The position numbers and the translations under genes were made by a program. A stretch of 64,000 nt of DNA from Psychromonas sp. L1A2 (lineage in GTDB: Bacteria; Pseudomonadota; Gammaproteobacteria; Enterobacterales; Psychromonadaceae), in the NCBI RefSeq assembly GCF_009828855.1, contig NZ_WUAG01000001.1:2232001-2296000 (forward strand), read 5' to 3'. The notes under the pieces were generated by a model. That model had not been told where the DNA came from. It ran no database searches and saw nothing but the letters and a program-made list of their open reading frames with translations. Positions 27,116-36,894 of this stretch are shown here, piece by piece (position 1 is the first letter of the stretch; the number at the start of each line of letters is the position of its first letter).

Positions 27116-27514
27116 TTATACGAGTAAGGCTAAAATTTCATTAGGTATAGGCTGTAATTGCTTATCTTTATCCAAGCATACCATTTCAATATCACCAATA
27201 ACGGCAGGTCTGATTGCATTAGGGCGCCAAACTTCTTGTCGCCATAGTGTTTTATATTTACCTTCAATAATAAAACTAGTGCGAATATCGCATACTTCAG
27301 CAAACTCCACACCTTCTTGGAAAGTCATATTAGCTTTATAAACGGCAAAACCAATACCTTGATCATTCCATAATCTATTTAAACGTTGACTATCAATCAC
27401 ATGCTCACGAGCACGTTCAAAATACTTTAAAAAATTAGGATGATAAACGACACCGGAATGATCTGTATCTTCGTAATAAATCTGAACAGGATGATGGTAT
27501 ATTTTATTACTCAT
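27116..27514 (-). CDS. YbgC-like hotdog acyl-CoA thioesterase
   Basis: A 132-residue hotdog-fold protein with the signature YYEDTDHSGVVYHPNFLKYF (residues 13-32), which contains the catalytic Asp of the 4-hydroxybenzoyl-CoA thioesterase family. It resembles YbgC but is not next to tol-pal genes, so it is probably a paralogue with its own acyl-CoA substrate. It reads on the same strand as the PilZ gene, 110 bases upstream of it. Confidence 0.82.
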   Translation of the reverse strand: MSNKIYHHPVQIYYEDTDHSGVVYHPNFLKYFERAREHVIDSQRLNRLWNDQGIGFAVYKANMTFQEGVEFAEVCDIRTSFIIEGKYKTLWRQEVWRPNAIRPAVIGDIEMVCLDKDKQLQPIPNEILALLV

Positions 27515-27928
27515 GTGAATCTAACCTACTTTATTTAGTAAAATACAGCGAACACTTGTGCTTTTTTAATATACAACAAGCTTATGAATAACATGTTTCA
27601 CTATTTTAAAGCGCTAATTTAAATCATAAGCTATTGATCACTATAACACTTATATTATCACTACAGATATAAACTTCCTCATTGAACAGACTAAAGAAGG
27701 AAACCTATCAATATAAATGACTATTAATTAATGAGTAATCAGGTCTATTTTATTGAATATTTTCAATCAATGATAGGCATAAAAAGAAGTATGAAAAAGA
27801 TGAAAATATAGATGACGTCAAAATAAGTTGCAATCGATTGAGTTGTAATAGGTCGATGTATTAAATATTTAACTGACTTAAATAACACACCGTCCCAAAT
27901 AATATTTTCAATCCGTGAACGGATATTT

Positions 27929-28588
27929 TTACTGGCTAATTGAAGGATTTTCAATAGGAATTAAAATTTCATTACGTCTTAAGAACCAGAGAGTAAATGG
28001 ATCGTTATAGCGGGCCCAAATAGGTTCACCTATTACTTGGTAACCATTTTTGCTTATCCATGCTTGTAACTTATTCTTATTTTCTTTATATGATGTCTCA
28101 CTCCAAAAACCTGAATACTCGATAGAAGCGATGTATCGTTCTGGTACCTGTTTCAATACAACTTCACTGTCATTAGGTTTAGGAAGAGTCTCATAAGATG
28201 AAGACGCAGGCATCATAAAGCTAACCGCCCAACGACCGTTCACACTTTGCTGCCCTACTGGCGATGTCATATCAATTTTTTGGCCATCGGCTTCTTGGCT
28301 AACAGGTGCTGTCATATCGATACTTTGTTTAGCCGTATTATTACCTGAAATATATTTAAACAAACGTTGGAAAGCCTCGCTACCTGCATCTTCAAATTCA
28401 CTATCAACAATCGTCTCTGCAACAATGTGAGCCTCATATTGTCGAACTTGAAAGTTTTCTTGTTGATAGTTAACTTGATATTTAGCTTCTTCTGTCGCCA
28501 TTACTCCTCCACTGCCAATCAACATAAAAGTACTTATTAATAGAACTCTCAACATACTCTGTTTTGTGTATTTCATCGCATATTTCAT
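27929..28588 (-). CDS. SOUL heme-binding family protein, exported
   Basis: The 219-residue protein has a hydrophobic signal segment (about residues 11-31), then the SOUL/HBP fold: YQQENFQVRQYEAHIVAE, FKYISGNN, the paired DMTAPV / DMTSPV motifs, SFMMPASSSYETLPKPND, and a C-terminal RYNDPFTLWFLRRNEI. Eukaryotic members bind heme or tetrapyrroles; bacterial ones are little studied. The signal indicates a periplasmic or membrane-anchored location. An alternative start at residue 5 (ATG) is possible. Confidence 0.85.
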   Translation of the reverse strand: MKYAMKYTKQSMLRVLLISTFMLIGSGGVMATEEAKYQVNYQQENFQVRQYEAHIVAETIVDSEFEDAGSEAFQRLFKYISGNNTAKQSIDMTAPVSQEADGQKIDMTSPVGQQSVNGRWAVSFMMPASSSYETLPKPNDSEVVLKQVPERYIASIEYSGFWSETSYKENKNKLQAWISKNGYQVIGEPIWARYNDPFTLWFLRRNEILIPIENPSISQ

Positions 28589-28876
28589 TAATATTAGCCT
28601 TAAATTTATTATAAGAAATTCAACTTCATTTTATTAGTTGGTATCAATACCATTCCAATACGAGTACAAAACTCAGGCAGATCATACATAGCACTAGAAT
28701 AAACACTTCAAGCACATTAAAGTGCTTTAAAGATTTAATAAGCCAAAAATAGTACCTATCTTCATGGTTTATCGCGGTATGCTAGGTAATAAATTAGATA
28801 TACAAAAATTATTAAAGTGATAGCAACATTAGTTACGAACAATAAGCTTTTCCAGATAGCAATTAAGGAATTTCAA

Positions 28877-30004
28877 TTGACCACCCATATAAACATTAAC
28901 TTCGTTAATTCTATTGAAGCAGTAAATGAGAGTGATTGGCATAAATTAAATCATTCAAAATGCCCTTTTCTTCGTTATGATTTTTTTAATGCGCTTGAAA
29001 ATAGCAAATCGGTTTGTAGTCAACAAGGATGGCAACCCCATCACTTAATTGCCAAAGCTGATAATAATGTACTGGCAATAATGCCAATGTATTTAAAGAG
29101 TCACTCATGGGGAGAGTATGTTTTTGATTGGGATTGGGCAGATGCATTTAAAAGATACAACATTGATTATTATCCTAAATTAGTAGCGACCATTCCTTTT
29201 ACGCCTGTCAATAGTGATAAATTACTATCTTCAGAGCTACACTTACGCAATTTATTTGAACCGCTAATACAACATTGTGAACAAGAACAAATTAACAGTT
29301 GGCATTTATTGTATTGCGATGAAATAACAACAACGTTACCAGAAGATGTCTATCAACGTAATACGGTACAATTTCATTGGTTTAATCGTGATTATAAAAC
29401 CTTCGATGACTTCTTAAATACGTTCACATCACGTAAAAGAAGAAGTACACGTAAAGAAAGATTATCCGTGTCACAACAGGGGATTAGCATTCGACGGTTA
29501 TTCAACCATCAAATAACAGAAAAAGACTTAGATTTCTTTTACTTAACCTATCAATTAACTTATTTAAAACGTGGCCACCAGCCGCATTTAAATGCAGAGT
29601 TTTTTAAAGATATAGTCAGTAAAATGACTGGTAATGTATTATTACTGATTGCAGATAATGGCCAAGAAGATGTTGCCTGTGCATTATTTTTTTACGATGA
29701 CAAACAATTATATGGGCGTTATTGGGGATGTACTGAATACTATAATAATTTACATTTTGAATTGTGTTATTACCAAGGTATTGAGTTTTGTATTGAAAAT
29801 AATCTCACAAGCTTTAACCCAGGTACACAAGGAGAACACAAAATACAAAGAGGCTTTGAGCCTATCCTAACTTATTCTTATCATTGGATAATGCACCCAA
29901 GCTTTAAAGATGCAATTAAAGATTTTTGTCAACAAGAGCAAACTCATATGCTAATCTACCAAGCACAATGTCGCGAATTATTACCCTTCAAAAAATTAGA
30001 TTAA
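28877..30004 (+). CDS. FemAB-like GNAT acyltransferase (COG3146 type)
   Basis: A roughly 375-residue protein of the peptidoglycan-recognition/GNAT-like family: PFLRYDFFNALENSKSV near the start, DWDWADAFKRYNIDYYPKL, RKRRSTRKER, and FNPGTQGEHKIQRGFEP near the end. These features recur in COG3146 proteins (DUF482) of unknown substrate. I prefer the TTG start at 28877, which has AAGGA 7 bases upstream and places the protein start where homologues begin; the frame is also open to a GTG at 28817. Its stop is 2 bases before the DUF938 gene, so the two are translationally linked. Confidence 0.78.
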   Translation: MTTHININFVNSIEAVNESDWHKLNHSKCPFLRYDFFNALENSKSVCSQQGWQPHHLIAKADNNVLAIMPMYLKSHSWGEYVFDWDWADAFKRYNIDYYPKLVATIPFTPVNSDKLLSSELHLRNLFEPLIQHCEQEQINSWHLLYCDEITTTLPEDVYQRNTVQFHWFNRDYKTFDDFLNTFTSRKRRSTRKERLSVSQQGISIRRLFNHQITEKDLDFFYLTYQLTYLKRGHQPHLNAEFFKDIVSKMTGNVLLLIADNGQEDVACALFFYDDKQLYGRYWGCTEYYNNLHFELCYYQGIEFCIENNLTSFNPGTQGEHKIQRGFEPILTYSYHWIMHPSFKDAIKDFCQQEQTHMLIYQAQCRELLPFKKLD

Positions 30005-30006
30005 AA

Positions 30007-30624
30007 ATGACTAATAAACCTTTTTCCCAAGCATCTGAAAATAACAAAAAACCTATCCTTGATCTGTTAGCTTCAGTATTTTCATCAAATAAACATGTAT
30101 TAGAAATCGGTTCTGGTACAGGGCAGCATGCTGTTTTCTTTGCTCAACATTTACCACATTTAACATGGCAAACCAGTGATTTAGCAATCAACCACTTCGG
30201 CATTAGCCAATGGTTAGACGACAGTTTACTCGTTAATGTTGTAAAACCTATTATAGTGGATTTAAATGAAGATTGGCCTGTACCAAACAAAGCATTACCA
30301 ATAGATGCATTGTTTACAGCGAATACATTACACATAATAAGTTGGCCATTAGTGGTTAAATTTTTTGAAGGCATTGCGAATAACTTGTCAGAAGGGGATC
30401 ATATTTGCATTTACGGTCCTTTTAAATATAAAGGGAAATTTACTAGCGAAAGCAATGAAAACTTTGATTTTTGGCTAAAAGAGAGAGATAAAAACAGTGG
30501 TATTCGTAATATAGAAGACATATTAATATTGGCAAGCTTAGCAAATCTTAATTTAATAAATGATCACGCAATGCCCGCTAACAATCAGCTATTATGCTTT
30601 CAAAAACAGACTTCAAACAAATAA
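30007..30624 (+). CDS. DUF938 family SAM-dependent methyltransferase
   Basis: A 205-residue class I methyltransferase-like protein. PFSQASENNKKPILDLL opens it as in the DUF938 family, with the SAM motif VLEIGSGTGQHAVFFA and later TANTLHIISW and CIYGPFKYKGKFTSESN. The substrate is unknown. The ATG at 30007 follows the stop of the GNAT gene by 2 bases, a spacing typical of coupled translation, so both proteins probably act in one process. Confidence 0.85.
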   Translation: MTNKPFSQASENNKKPILDLLASVFSSNKHVLEIGSGTGQHAVFFAQHLPHLTWQTSDLAINHFGISQWLDDSLLVNVVKPIIVDLNEDWPVPNKALPIDALFTANTLHIISWPLVVKFFEGIANNLSEGDHICIYGPFKYKGKFTSESNENFDFWLKERDKNSGIRNIEDILILASLANLNLINDHAMPANNQLLCFQKQTSNK

Positions 30625-30912
30625 CCTAACTAGTTGCTTGCAGTGAATCTAACCACGCACTAGATTGATTTTTAGGACTTAACACTCAATCTTAGTGTAG
30701 CTGCCCTTCCCAACTCTACCTATTCAATGATTAAGTTATCATTAACATCAATTCATTTAACGATTTAGACTTAGAAAAGTAGCAAATACATACCAAATAA
30801 GTAAAATAATAATCACATTAGATGAAAATAGCCTAAAAGTATCTTTGAATTATTAATTGTATTAATAGTCCAATATTTTATTACTTATCAACACCTCAGT
30901 GAGATCAAAAGC

Positions 30913-31872
30913 ATGAAAGAATCGGAAAAATTTACCATCCGAGTTAATTTTAAACCGCAACAAACTAGTATCACTCAGGATGAAAAAAAATATCAGTACC
31001 ACTGGGGCAGAATAATTGGATGTTCTCTCCTAGTGTTTATGGCCATCGGCAGTAGTGTTTATTACGGTACTTATTATTTTTCCCAAGACAATACTGATGA
31101 GAATCAAACAATAGCAGCAGAAACTGACAGTACAGAGCCAGCAACAACGGTATCCCAAATTTCTTCAATAGAAAATTCAGGTTCAACAACAACTGCCAAC
31201 ATACCAAATGAGACAAAAATACAAGTAAAGGCACAAGAGCAAACTCAATTAGACAGCCCTGGTATTGAAAATATCAATGGCGATGCAACACCTGTTGATG
31301 ACATAGAAAGTGAGCTTACAAAAATCACTTCTGCTATTACTCAGTTAAATCAAAAGACTTCATCAATTGAGAATACAACAGTGCCAGACGTCACAAGTTA
31401 TCAGACTGAACAACCCCCTGTTATCGAAGATAAAATGAACAATTTAACAGGTAATACATCGACATCCTTAAATACGGCGACAACTGATGCACCTGAAATA
31501 AAGACTAATAATCCATCGGCACTGTTCACTCAAGTTAAAACAGAGTTCTTTTCTGATAATGTTTCACGCTTTATCATTTCACAAAATGTAATAGAAAATG
31601 AACCTGTAGGCACTATCAACGATATTACTTTTGAAAATAACATTGCAACGATCTATGCCTTCTCTCAAGTTGATGACTCAAAAAATACGACGCTCTATTA
31701 TCAATGGAGTTTAAATGATGAAGACGTTGCGAAAATACGAATAGGGGTAATAGGCAATCGTTGGAGAAGCCATTCAAGTAAATTTGTCCAGCCAAATATG
31801 CATGGCCAATGGAAAGTTGAACTTCAAAATGAAAACGGTGACGTACTCGCTATTAGTCAATTTGAATACTAG
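30913..31872 (+). CDS. DUF2914 domain membrane-anchored protein
   Basis: A 319-residue protein with a cytoplasmic N-terminus, one transmembrane helix (about 34-56), and a long Thr/Ser/Asn-rich linker (about 60-210). The C-terminal DUF2914 domain has SRFIISQNVIENEPVG, IYAFSQVDD, LYYQWSLND and SKFVQPNMHGQWKVEL. The domain is predicted to lie in the periplasm; its function is unknown. The gene for a 3D-domain protein follows after 48 bases, suggesting an envelope role. Confidence 0.82.
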   Translation: MKESEKFTIRVNFKPQQTSITQDEKKYQYHWGRIIGCSLLVFMAIGSSVYYGTYYFSQDNTDENQTIAAETDSTEPATTVSQISSIENSGSTTTANIPNETKIQVKAQEQTQLDSPGIENINGDATPVDDIESELTKITSAITQLNQKTSSIENTTVPDVTSYQTEQPPVIEDKMNNLTGNTSTSLNTATTDAPEIKTNNPSALFTQVKTEFFSDNVSRFIISQNVIENEPVGTINDITFENNIATIYAFSQVDDSKNTTLYYQWSLNDEDVAKIRIGVIGNRWRSHSSKFVQPNMHGQWKVELQNENGDVLAISQFEY

Positions 31873-31920
31873 GTTTACTTGTGATGACTTTTAATAAAAA
31901 CGAATAAAGGACTATTTATT

Positions 31921-32304
31921 ATGCAATCCAACCTTAATATCGTTACTGTGCTAACTCTTATGTCATTTATGGGTTTTGCTATAGCAGAACAATCATTAAC
32001 GGTAACTGCTAGTGCTTATACTTCGAGTGTAGGAGAAACTGATTCGACACCAAACCATGCAGCATGGGGTGATAAGCTAAAACCAGGCATGAAGTCTATT
32101 GCCGTATCCAGAGATCTGATAAAACTTGGACTCACTCATCAACAAGAAGTCAAAATCGAAGGTTTTGAAGGCACATTTAGAGTCTTAGATAAAATGAACA
32201 AACGTTGGAAAAAGAAGATCGATATTTACATGGGCAAAGATGTTGAGAAAGCCAGAGAATGGGGGAAACAACAAGTTGTTATTTATTGGACAGACGAAGA
32301 ATAA
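31921..32304 (+). CDS. Secreted 3D-domain protein
   Basis: A 127-residue protein with a signal peptide (cleavage after AIA, residue 22) and a 3D domain, the small double-psi barrel seen in MltA and Rpf-like muralytic enzymes. TASAYTS, then AWGDKLKPGMKSIAVSRDL, then FRVLDKMNKRWKKKIDIYMG carry the expected acidic positions. It is a minimal, stand-alone domain, so it may bind or cut peptidoglycan. AAAGGA lies upstream of the ATG. It is probably cotranscribed with the DUF2914 gene. Confidence 0.8.
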   Translation: MQSNLNIVTVLTLMSFMGFAIAEQSLTVTASAYTSSVGETDSTPNHAAWGDKLKPGMKSIAVSRDLIKLGLTHQQEVKIEGFEGTFRVLDKMNKRWKKKIDIYMGKDVEKAREWGKQQVVIYWTDEE

Positions 32305-32543
32305 CCCTTAATAATTTACATTTTTTTATAATCTAAAATCGTGCATTAATTTTATTAAGTGCACTTATTGTTTGAATCCAAGATCTAAATTTATACACGA
32401 TTAACATTTAAACACTATAAAGCTAACCAATTAATAGTTAAAAATACCCAAGCTAAAATCGTTATAAACAACCCAACAGTAAGTAAAAATGGGTAAATCA
32501 TGAGCAAATAAAAAATAAAAAATAATAAATAACAAATAAAAAG

Positions 32544-33026
32544 TCAAAGTCGCTTTCGCATACGCTTTAATATTGTTTCAGAATCTAGCTGAGATTGGTA
32601 CTTTTCATAATCTAGCCCTTTGGCAAAAATGTATTTTGTTAGTAGTACTCTAACTTGTTGCAATAAAAGCTCAGCATCCCAGTCCAATTCATAAAAACGA
32701 TTAATATGAGCCACATTAATCGCATTAATCAGTACCTCTTTTGACGTATCATTGGCAATCAATATTCTTTTGGTATGATCAAATCGAGTATCTTCCGCTA
32801 TAACGTCTAACAATTGCTTTGCACATTCAGCGCATTCAGTTAACCCAGAAACTAATATTGCGACAAAGTCTCCTTGTCTATCAATACTATCTAACTTAGT
32901 TATAGCTTCATCGGCTGAATGGCATTGAGTGAAGGTTAAAAATTCAGTTAATGGCGCGAGATCATGTAATAGTTTAAACGTCACTTCGCTATCTTCATCG
33001 ACACAAACAAGATGTAATTTATCCAT
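32544..33026 (-). CDS. Degenerate response-regulator receiver (pseudo-receiver) protein
   Basis: A 160-residue receiver-like protein. The acidic pocket survives at the start (VCVDEDSEV). The strand that should end in the phosphorylated Asp reads AILVSGL, with no Asp, and the conserved Lys near RILIANDTSKE is also unclear. A C-terminal basic helix (ETILKRMRKRL) is added. It probably works without phosphorylation, as a protein-interaction module. It lies 27 bases downstream of the DASS transporter gene, on the same strand. Confidence 0.6.
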   Translation of the reverse strand: MDKLHLVCVDEDSEVTFKLLHDLAPLTEFLTFTQCHSADEAITKLDSIDRQGDFVAILVSGLTECAECAKQLLDVIAEDTRFDHTKRILIANDTSKEVLINAINVAHINRFYELDWDAELLLQQVRVLLTKYIFAKGLDYEKYQSQLDSETILKRMRKRL

Positions 33027-33053
33027 GATTTCCCTCTAAAGTAGATGCCTGTT

Positions 33054-34469
33054 CTAAACTCGACCTAATAGATTCAATACCCAAACGACAACAAAGCTTA
33101 GTAATACACCAGATAGTCCAACGATAATACCTACCTTAGCCATGTCATTTGTTTTTATGTGGCCAGTAGCATGAGCTAACGCATTAGGCGGCGTGCTAAT
33201 AGGTAATGCCATACCGAGTGAAGAGGCAAAGGTAACCACTAATATCAAAGCGACTTCACCTCCCAATGGAGCTAATGAAGTCATTGAAGCGCCTAATGCT
33301 GCCATCATAGGCAACAACAGATTTGCTGTTGCAGTATTAGACATAAAATTAGCCATCAACCAACTCATCAAGGTAGCGCCAACTAACACCACATAAGGAG
33401 AAAAAGAGTTAAAGGGAATGCTGTAAACGATCAATTCCGCTAAACCGCTTTTATCTAATGCTAAACCTAATGCAATACCACCGGATACTAACCACAATAC
33501 ATCCCATGAAATTTTCTTTAAATCATCTTTAGTAATGATACCAGTCATGAGAAAAACAGTCACAGGGAGCATTGCCACCGTATAAGAATTCATTCCATGA
33601 ACAGAGCCCATTAACCATAATAAAATAGTAACAATAAATATCGTATAAACTAACAACGCTTTCGGTGTTTTTAAAAACTCGCCTTGAATATCTAATGTAA
33701 TTTTCTGTTGTTTAGCAGGGAAAAGTTTATTGATAAGAAACCATGAAAAAGCCATCATTAACAAAGCAAAAGGCACCCCAAATGCCATCCACTCGCCAAA
33801 ATTAATACTGTTGATACCTTGTAAGTATTTAAGTGCAATAGCATTTGGTGGCGTACCAATAGGAGTTCCAATTCCACCTATATTAGCAGCAAGAGGAATA
33901 CATAAAGCAAAAGCTATACGACCAGGATCTTTAGGGCTAAACAATGCAATCACAGGAGCTAAAATTGACAACATCATGGCAGTTGTTGCGGTGTTTGACA
34001 TAAACATTGAAAACATTCCCGTGATCAACATCAGTCCTAACATGACATAACGTGGATTATCACCAAATGGACGAAGTAACACTCTTGCTAAATTAACATC
34101 TAAACGAAATTTTGTAGCGGCAATAGCTAAAAAGAACCCACCTAAAAAAAGCATGATAATCGGGCTGGCAAAGGTAGCCATGATATCGACATGATTGATT
34201 ACAACACCATATTGCTCAGTTCCTTCTGCGCCACGAAAAAGTATGATCGCTTTATCGGACACTAAAAACAGCTCAAGCGCAATAATTGCGACAGAAGTAG
34301 CATAAATAGGGATTGGCTCTAATACCCAACTGAGCGTAGCGAATACGAAAATAGCCGCAATACGTTGTTGAACAATCGTCATACCTTCAAAAGGAAAAGC
34401 AGATAATGGTAAATAAAGAATCAATAATGGTATGGCTATTGGCAACATATATTTTAAATATCTATACAC
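33054..34469 (-). CDS. SLC13/DASS family sodium-dicarboxylate symporter
   Basis: A 471-residue inner-membrane carrier with about 11 helices. It has both Na/carboxylate signatures, SNTATTAMM in the first half and SNTATANLLLP in the second, together with GTPIGTPPNAIAL and ISTPPNALAHATGH. Family members such as VcINDY take up succinate, fumarate or malate with sodium. It has no TrkA-C domains, unlike the permease of the cys operon. The pseudo-receiver gene downstream may be cotranscribed. The substrate is inferred. Confidence 0.88.
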   Translation of the reverse strand: MYRYLKYMLPIAIPLLILYLPLSAFPFEGMTIVQQRIAAIFVFATLSWVLEPIPIYATSVAIIALELFLVSDKAIILFRGAEGTEQYGVVINHVDIMATFASPIIMLFLGGFFLAIAATKFRLDVNLARVLLRPFGDNPRYVMLGLMLITGMFSMFMSNTATTAMMLSILAPVIALFSPKDPGRIAFALCIPLAANIGGIGTPIGTPPNAIALKYLQGINSINFGEWMAFGVPFALLMMAFSWFLINKLFPAKQQKITLDIQGEFLKTPKALLVYTIFIVTILLWLMGSVHGMNSYTVAMLPVTVFLMTGIITKDDLKKISWDVLWLVSGGIALGLALDKSGLAELIVYSIPFNSFSPYVVLVGATLMSWLMANFMSNTATANLLLPMMAALGASMTSLAPLGGEVALILVVTFASSLGMALPISTPPNALAHATGHIKTNDMAKVGIIVGLSGVLLSFVVVWVLNLLGRV

Positions 34470-34711
34470 TTTGTAGCCTCCTGAACCTAAACACGCTTTA
34501 TACCATTATCAATAGTATAATCTTGATGAGAACAGTGTTAGATCAATAAAAGATTTGATAAATGTAAAGTTGTTATAGATTTGTAGAGGAGGTCAAAAAA
34601 TCTGTTTATTTAACCTTGCTTTATAGCAGACATTATTAAAATTCCTCCATTAGACTACCTTTCATAATATTAAGTTTTATTAATTAGTTTTCTAAATAAG
34701 ACAAGATCTTG

Positions 34712-35632
34712 TTATTTTAAATCTGTTTCAACGACCAATAACATAGATTTAGGTTGTGCAATAGACTTTGGGTGTCGTATACAAAGTGCCACAATGACTA
34801 ATAACATCGCAGTAATATCAAGCCGTGTTAAGGCAGTATCAAGCAACCATGAACAAGACAGCATAGCGACTACCAACTCAGTAGCGCCCAAAATAGCAAT
34901 AACTTCAGGTTTTGTTTTAATTGCACCTATTACAAATAAATATTGAGGTAAGGCTGCGGCAAGAAAAGCGAGCCCCAATAATGCCCACCATCCATTAAGT
35001 CCATCAGGAAAGAGCATCACAGGAAAACTATAAATAGCGAGCGGAATCAACACAATTAAATGCCCTATGGTGCTCCAAGCCATACGGCCAAGTGTAGATA
35101 AGTTCTGTTTAGGTTTTGCTAAATATTGTATTTGAAAAGCAAATATCATCGGTGCTAAAAAACAGCCCATGACCAGCCACTTAGATTCCATAGATAATTG
35201 TGAAGGCTCAATCACTAACGAAGCAGCAATTAACACTAACGCTGCAGATAATAAAGCATTGATACTGACTGTACGTTTAAAAATTAACACACCAATCAAT
35301 AGCGAGAAAAAAGGATAAGTATAATAAATTAAAATAGCAGTGGCGGACGGTAAAGTTTGTAAAGCATAAAAGTAAGCTAACATAGCAAGGCCGTTAGCTA
35401 AGCCTATCATTAACATTCTGCTCACTTCTCTCCACAAAGTCACAGGAGTAGGTAAAAAAAATAACAACAAAATACAAGGTAAAACAAAACGATAAAGCGT
35501 GACCACTTCAGGTGTCATGCCTTGTGCAAAAAGAATCTGAACAAACAATGGATTAAAACCAAATCCAATAGCAGCTAATAACACCAACAATGGCCCCTTC
35601 GTTTGTGATTCCATTTCCTTTATTCCTATCAT
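34712..35632 (-). CDS. EamA/DMT superfamily transporter
   Basis: A 306-residue protein with ten predicted helices arranged as two EamA repeats: LLVLLAAIGFGFNPLFVQIL starts the first and GLAFLAAALPQYLFVIGAI lies in the second. TLPSATAILIYYTYPFFSLL is the typical end of the first repeat. Members export amino acids and other metabolites. It is divergent from a LysR gene, which probably controls it. Confidence 0.85.
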   Translation of the reverse strand: MIGIKEMESQTKGPLLVLLAAIGFGFNPLFVQILFAQGMTPEVVTLYRFVLPCILLLFFLPTPVTLWREVSRMLMIGLANGLAMLAYFYALQTLPSATAILIYYTYPFFSLLIGVLIFKRTVSINALLSAALVLIAASLVIEPSQLSMESKWLVMGCFLAPMIFAFQIQYLAKPKQNLSTLGRMAWSTIGHLIVLIPLAIYSFPVMLFPDGLNGWWALLGLAFLAAALPQYLFVIGAIKTKPEVIAILGATELVVAMLSCSWLLDTALTRLDITAMLLVIVALCIRHPKSIAQPKSMLLVVETDLK

Positions 35633-35843
35633 TAAATGTTTATAAATTGCCTTATAAAACCTTAGACTCTTTCTACTAAAGTATATTTGATACTTTGTAT
35701 CGATAGACGGTATAGGAAATTACATTAATATATAAGTGAATATATAAATAAATACATGCATAATATTAATATAAAAAAGAGACAAAGCTATTAATGTAGC
35801 GTTCTTAATATGACGTTACTCATATTTACCAATGGGACATTCA

Positions 35844-36740
35844 ATGAAACTTGAAATCAAACACTGGCAAATGCTCCGAGCTATCTCAGAGTTAGGTAAT
35901 GTTGCGCAAGCAGCCGATGCTTTAGGTATTAGTCAATCAGCATTGAGCCACCGCATTGCAGAAGCTGAACGTCGATTAGGTGGAAAGCTTTTTGAAAAAG
36001 AAGGTCGTCGTTTAAAATTAACACCCGCTGGATCATTAATAACAAAAGCGACATTACAAACTCTCCCTATATTAGAACGAGCAGAGACAGATTTTGAATC
36101 AAATGCGAGTCTAAATAATCAAGTAGTACGCTTGGGTGTTGCTTCTTATTCTTGCTATTACTGGCTGCCTGACTTTATTAAATTTGTTAACCAAAATACC
36201 TCGAACTTAAAAATAAGATTAGTCGCCTCTGCGACACAAAACCCAATAAGTAGTTTGCAACATGGCTCAGTAGATATTGTGATTGCACCAGGGCACCTTG
36301 CTACACCAGGTATTAGCCAGACACCTCTTTTTATAGATGAGTTAATACTCGTAACGCCCTATCTCGATCCGTTAAGCAGTAAAGATTTCATTGAAGCCGA
36401 AGATCTCAGAGATAAACATTACTACACCTATAGCCAAACCGTATTACCTGGCTTTGAATATGACCGTTTTATTAGTCCTTCAGGCATTATTCCACAACAG
36501 TTAGAGATCGTTGAAATGACCGATGCGATTATTGAATTAATCAGTGCGGGCTTAGGCGTAAGCATCTTGTCAAAGTGGGCGGTCAGTGCAGCCCTTAAAA
36601 CCCAAAGAATTAGCTCAACTAAACTAGGATCAAAAGGACTTGATCTTGCTTGGTCTGCACTCACCCGAGAAAGCGAAAAGAAAGGGAGTCCTAGTAAACA
36701 ACTTGCTACACTTTTAGCTCGTTGGTATAAGACAATGTAA
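35844..36740 (+). CDS. LysR family transcriptional regulator
   Basis: A 298-residue LysR protein with an N-terminal winged helix (NVAQAADALGISQSALSHRI as the recognition region) and a C-terminal effector domain. GGGA lies about 8 bases before ATG 35844; an earlier ATG at 35832 is less likely. The helix-turn-helix resembles MetR/IlvY relatives, but it is not the MetR gene found at 56789. Its divergence from the DMT exporter suggests that it controls that gene in response to the exported compound. Confidence 0.88.
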   Translation: MKLEIKHWQMLRAISELGNVAQAADALGISQSALSHRIAEAERRLGGKLFEKEGRRLKLTPAGSLITKATLQTLPILERAETDFESNASLNNQVVRLGVASYSCYYWLPDFIKFVNQNTSNLKIRLVASATQNPISSLQHGSVDIVIAPGHLATPGISQTPLFIDELILVTPYLDPLSSKDFIEAEDLRDKHYYTYSQTVLPGFEYDRFISPSGIIPQQLEIVEMTDAIIELISAGLGVSILSKWAVSAALKTQRISSTKLGSKGLDLAWSALTRESEKKGSPSKQLATLLARWYKTM

Positions 36741-36894
36741 ACTCGCAATTAGACAGAGTTATTTACAGGGTCCATTTATGTAGATATGAAACATTAAATC
36801 GCTCCCTTTCTCATTAGAGAAAATAGACGCTGAATAGCATAAGCGATTACTGTATTATGTCGCGCATATATTCCCCCGAGATTTAAGAGCTTTA

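Noticed and set aside
27116-27514. Thioesterase as the tol-pal YbgC
   Set aside because: The fold and motif match, but no tolQRAB or pal genes are near, so the gene symbol was withheld.
27763-27954. 63-codon minus-strand frame with a hydrophobic C-terminus
   Set aside because: It needs a TTG start inside the SOUL gene, lacks a ribosome binding site, and shows no family features; probably chance in AT-rich sequence.
34712-36740. DMT exporter and LysR genes as a MetR or IlvY locus
   Set aside because: The regulator resembles that part of the LysR family, but the MetR-like gene is at 56789 and no ilvC or metE gene is here.
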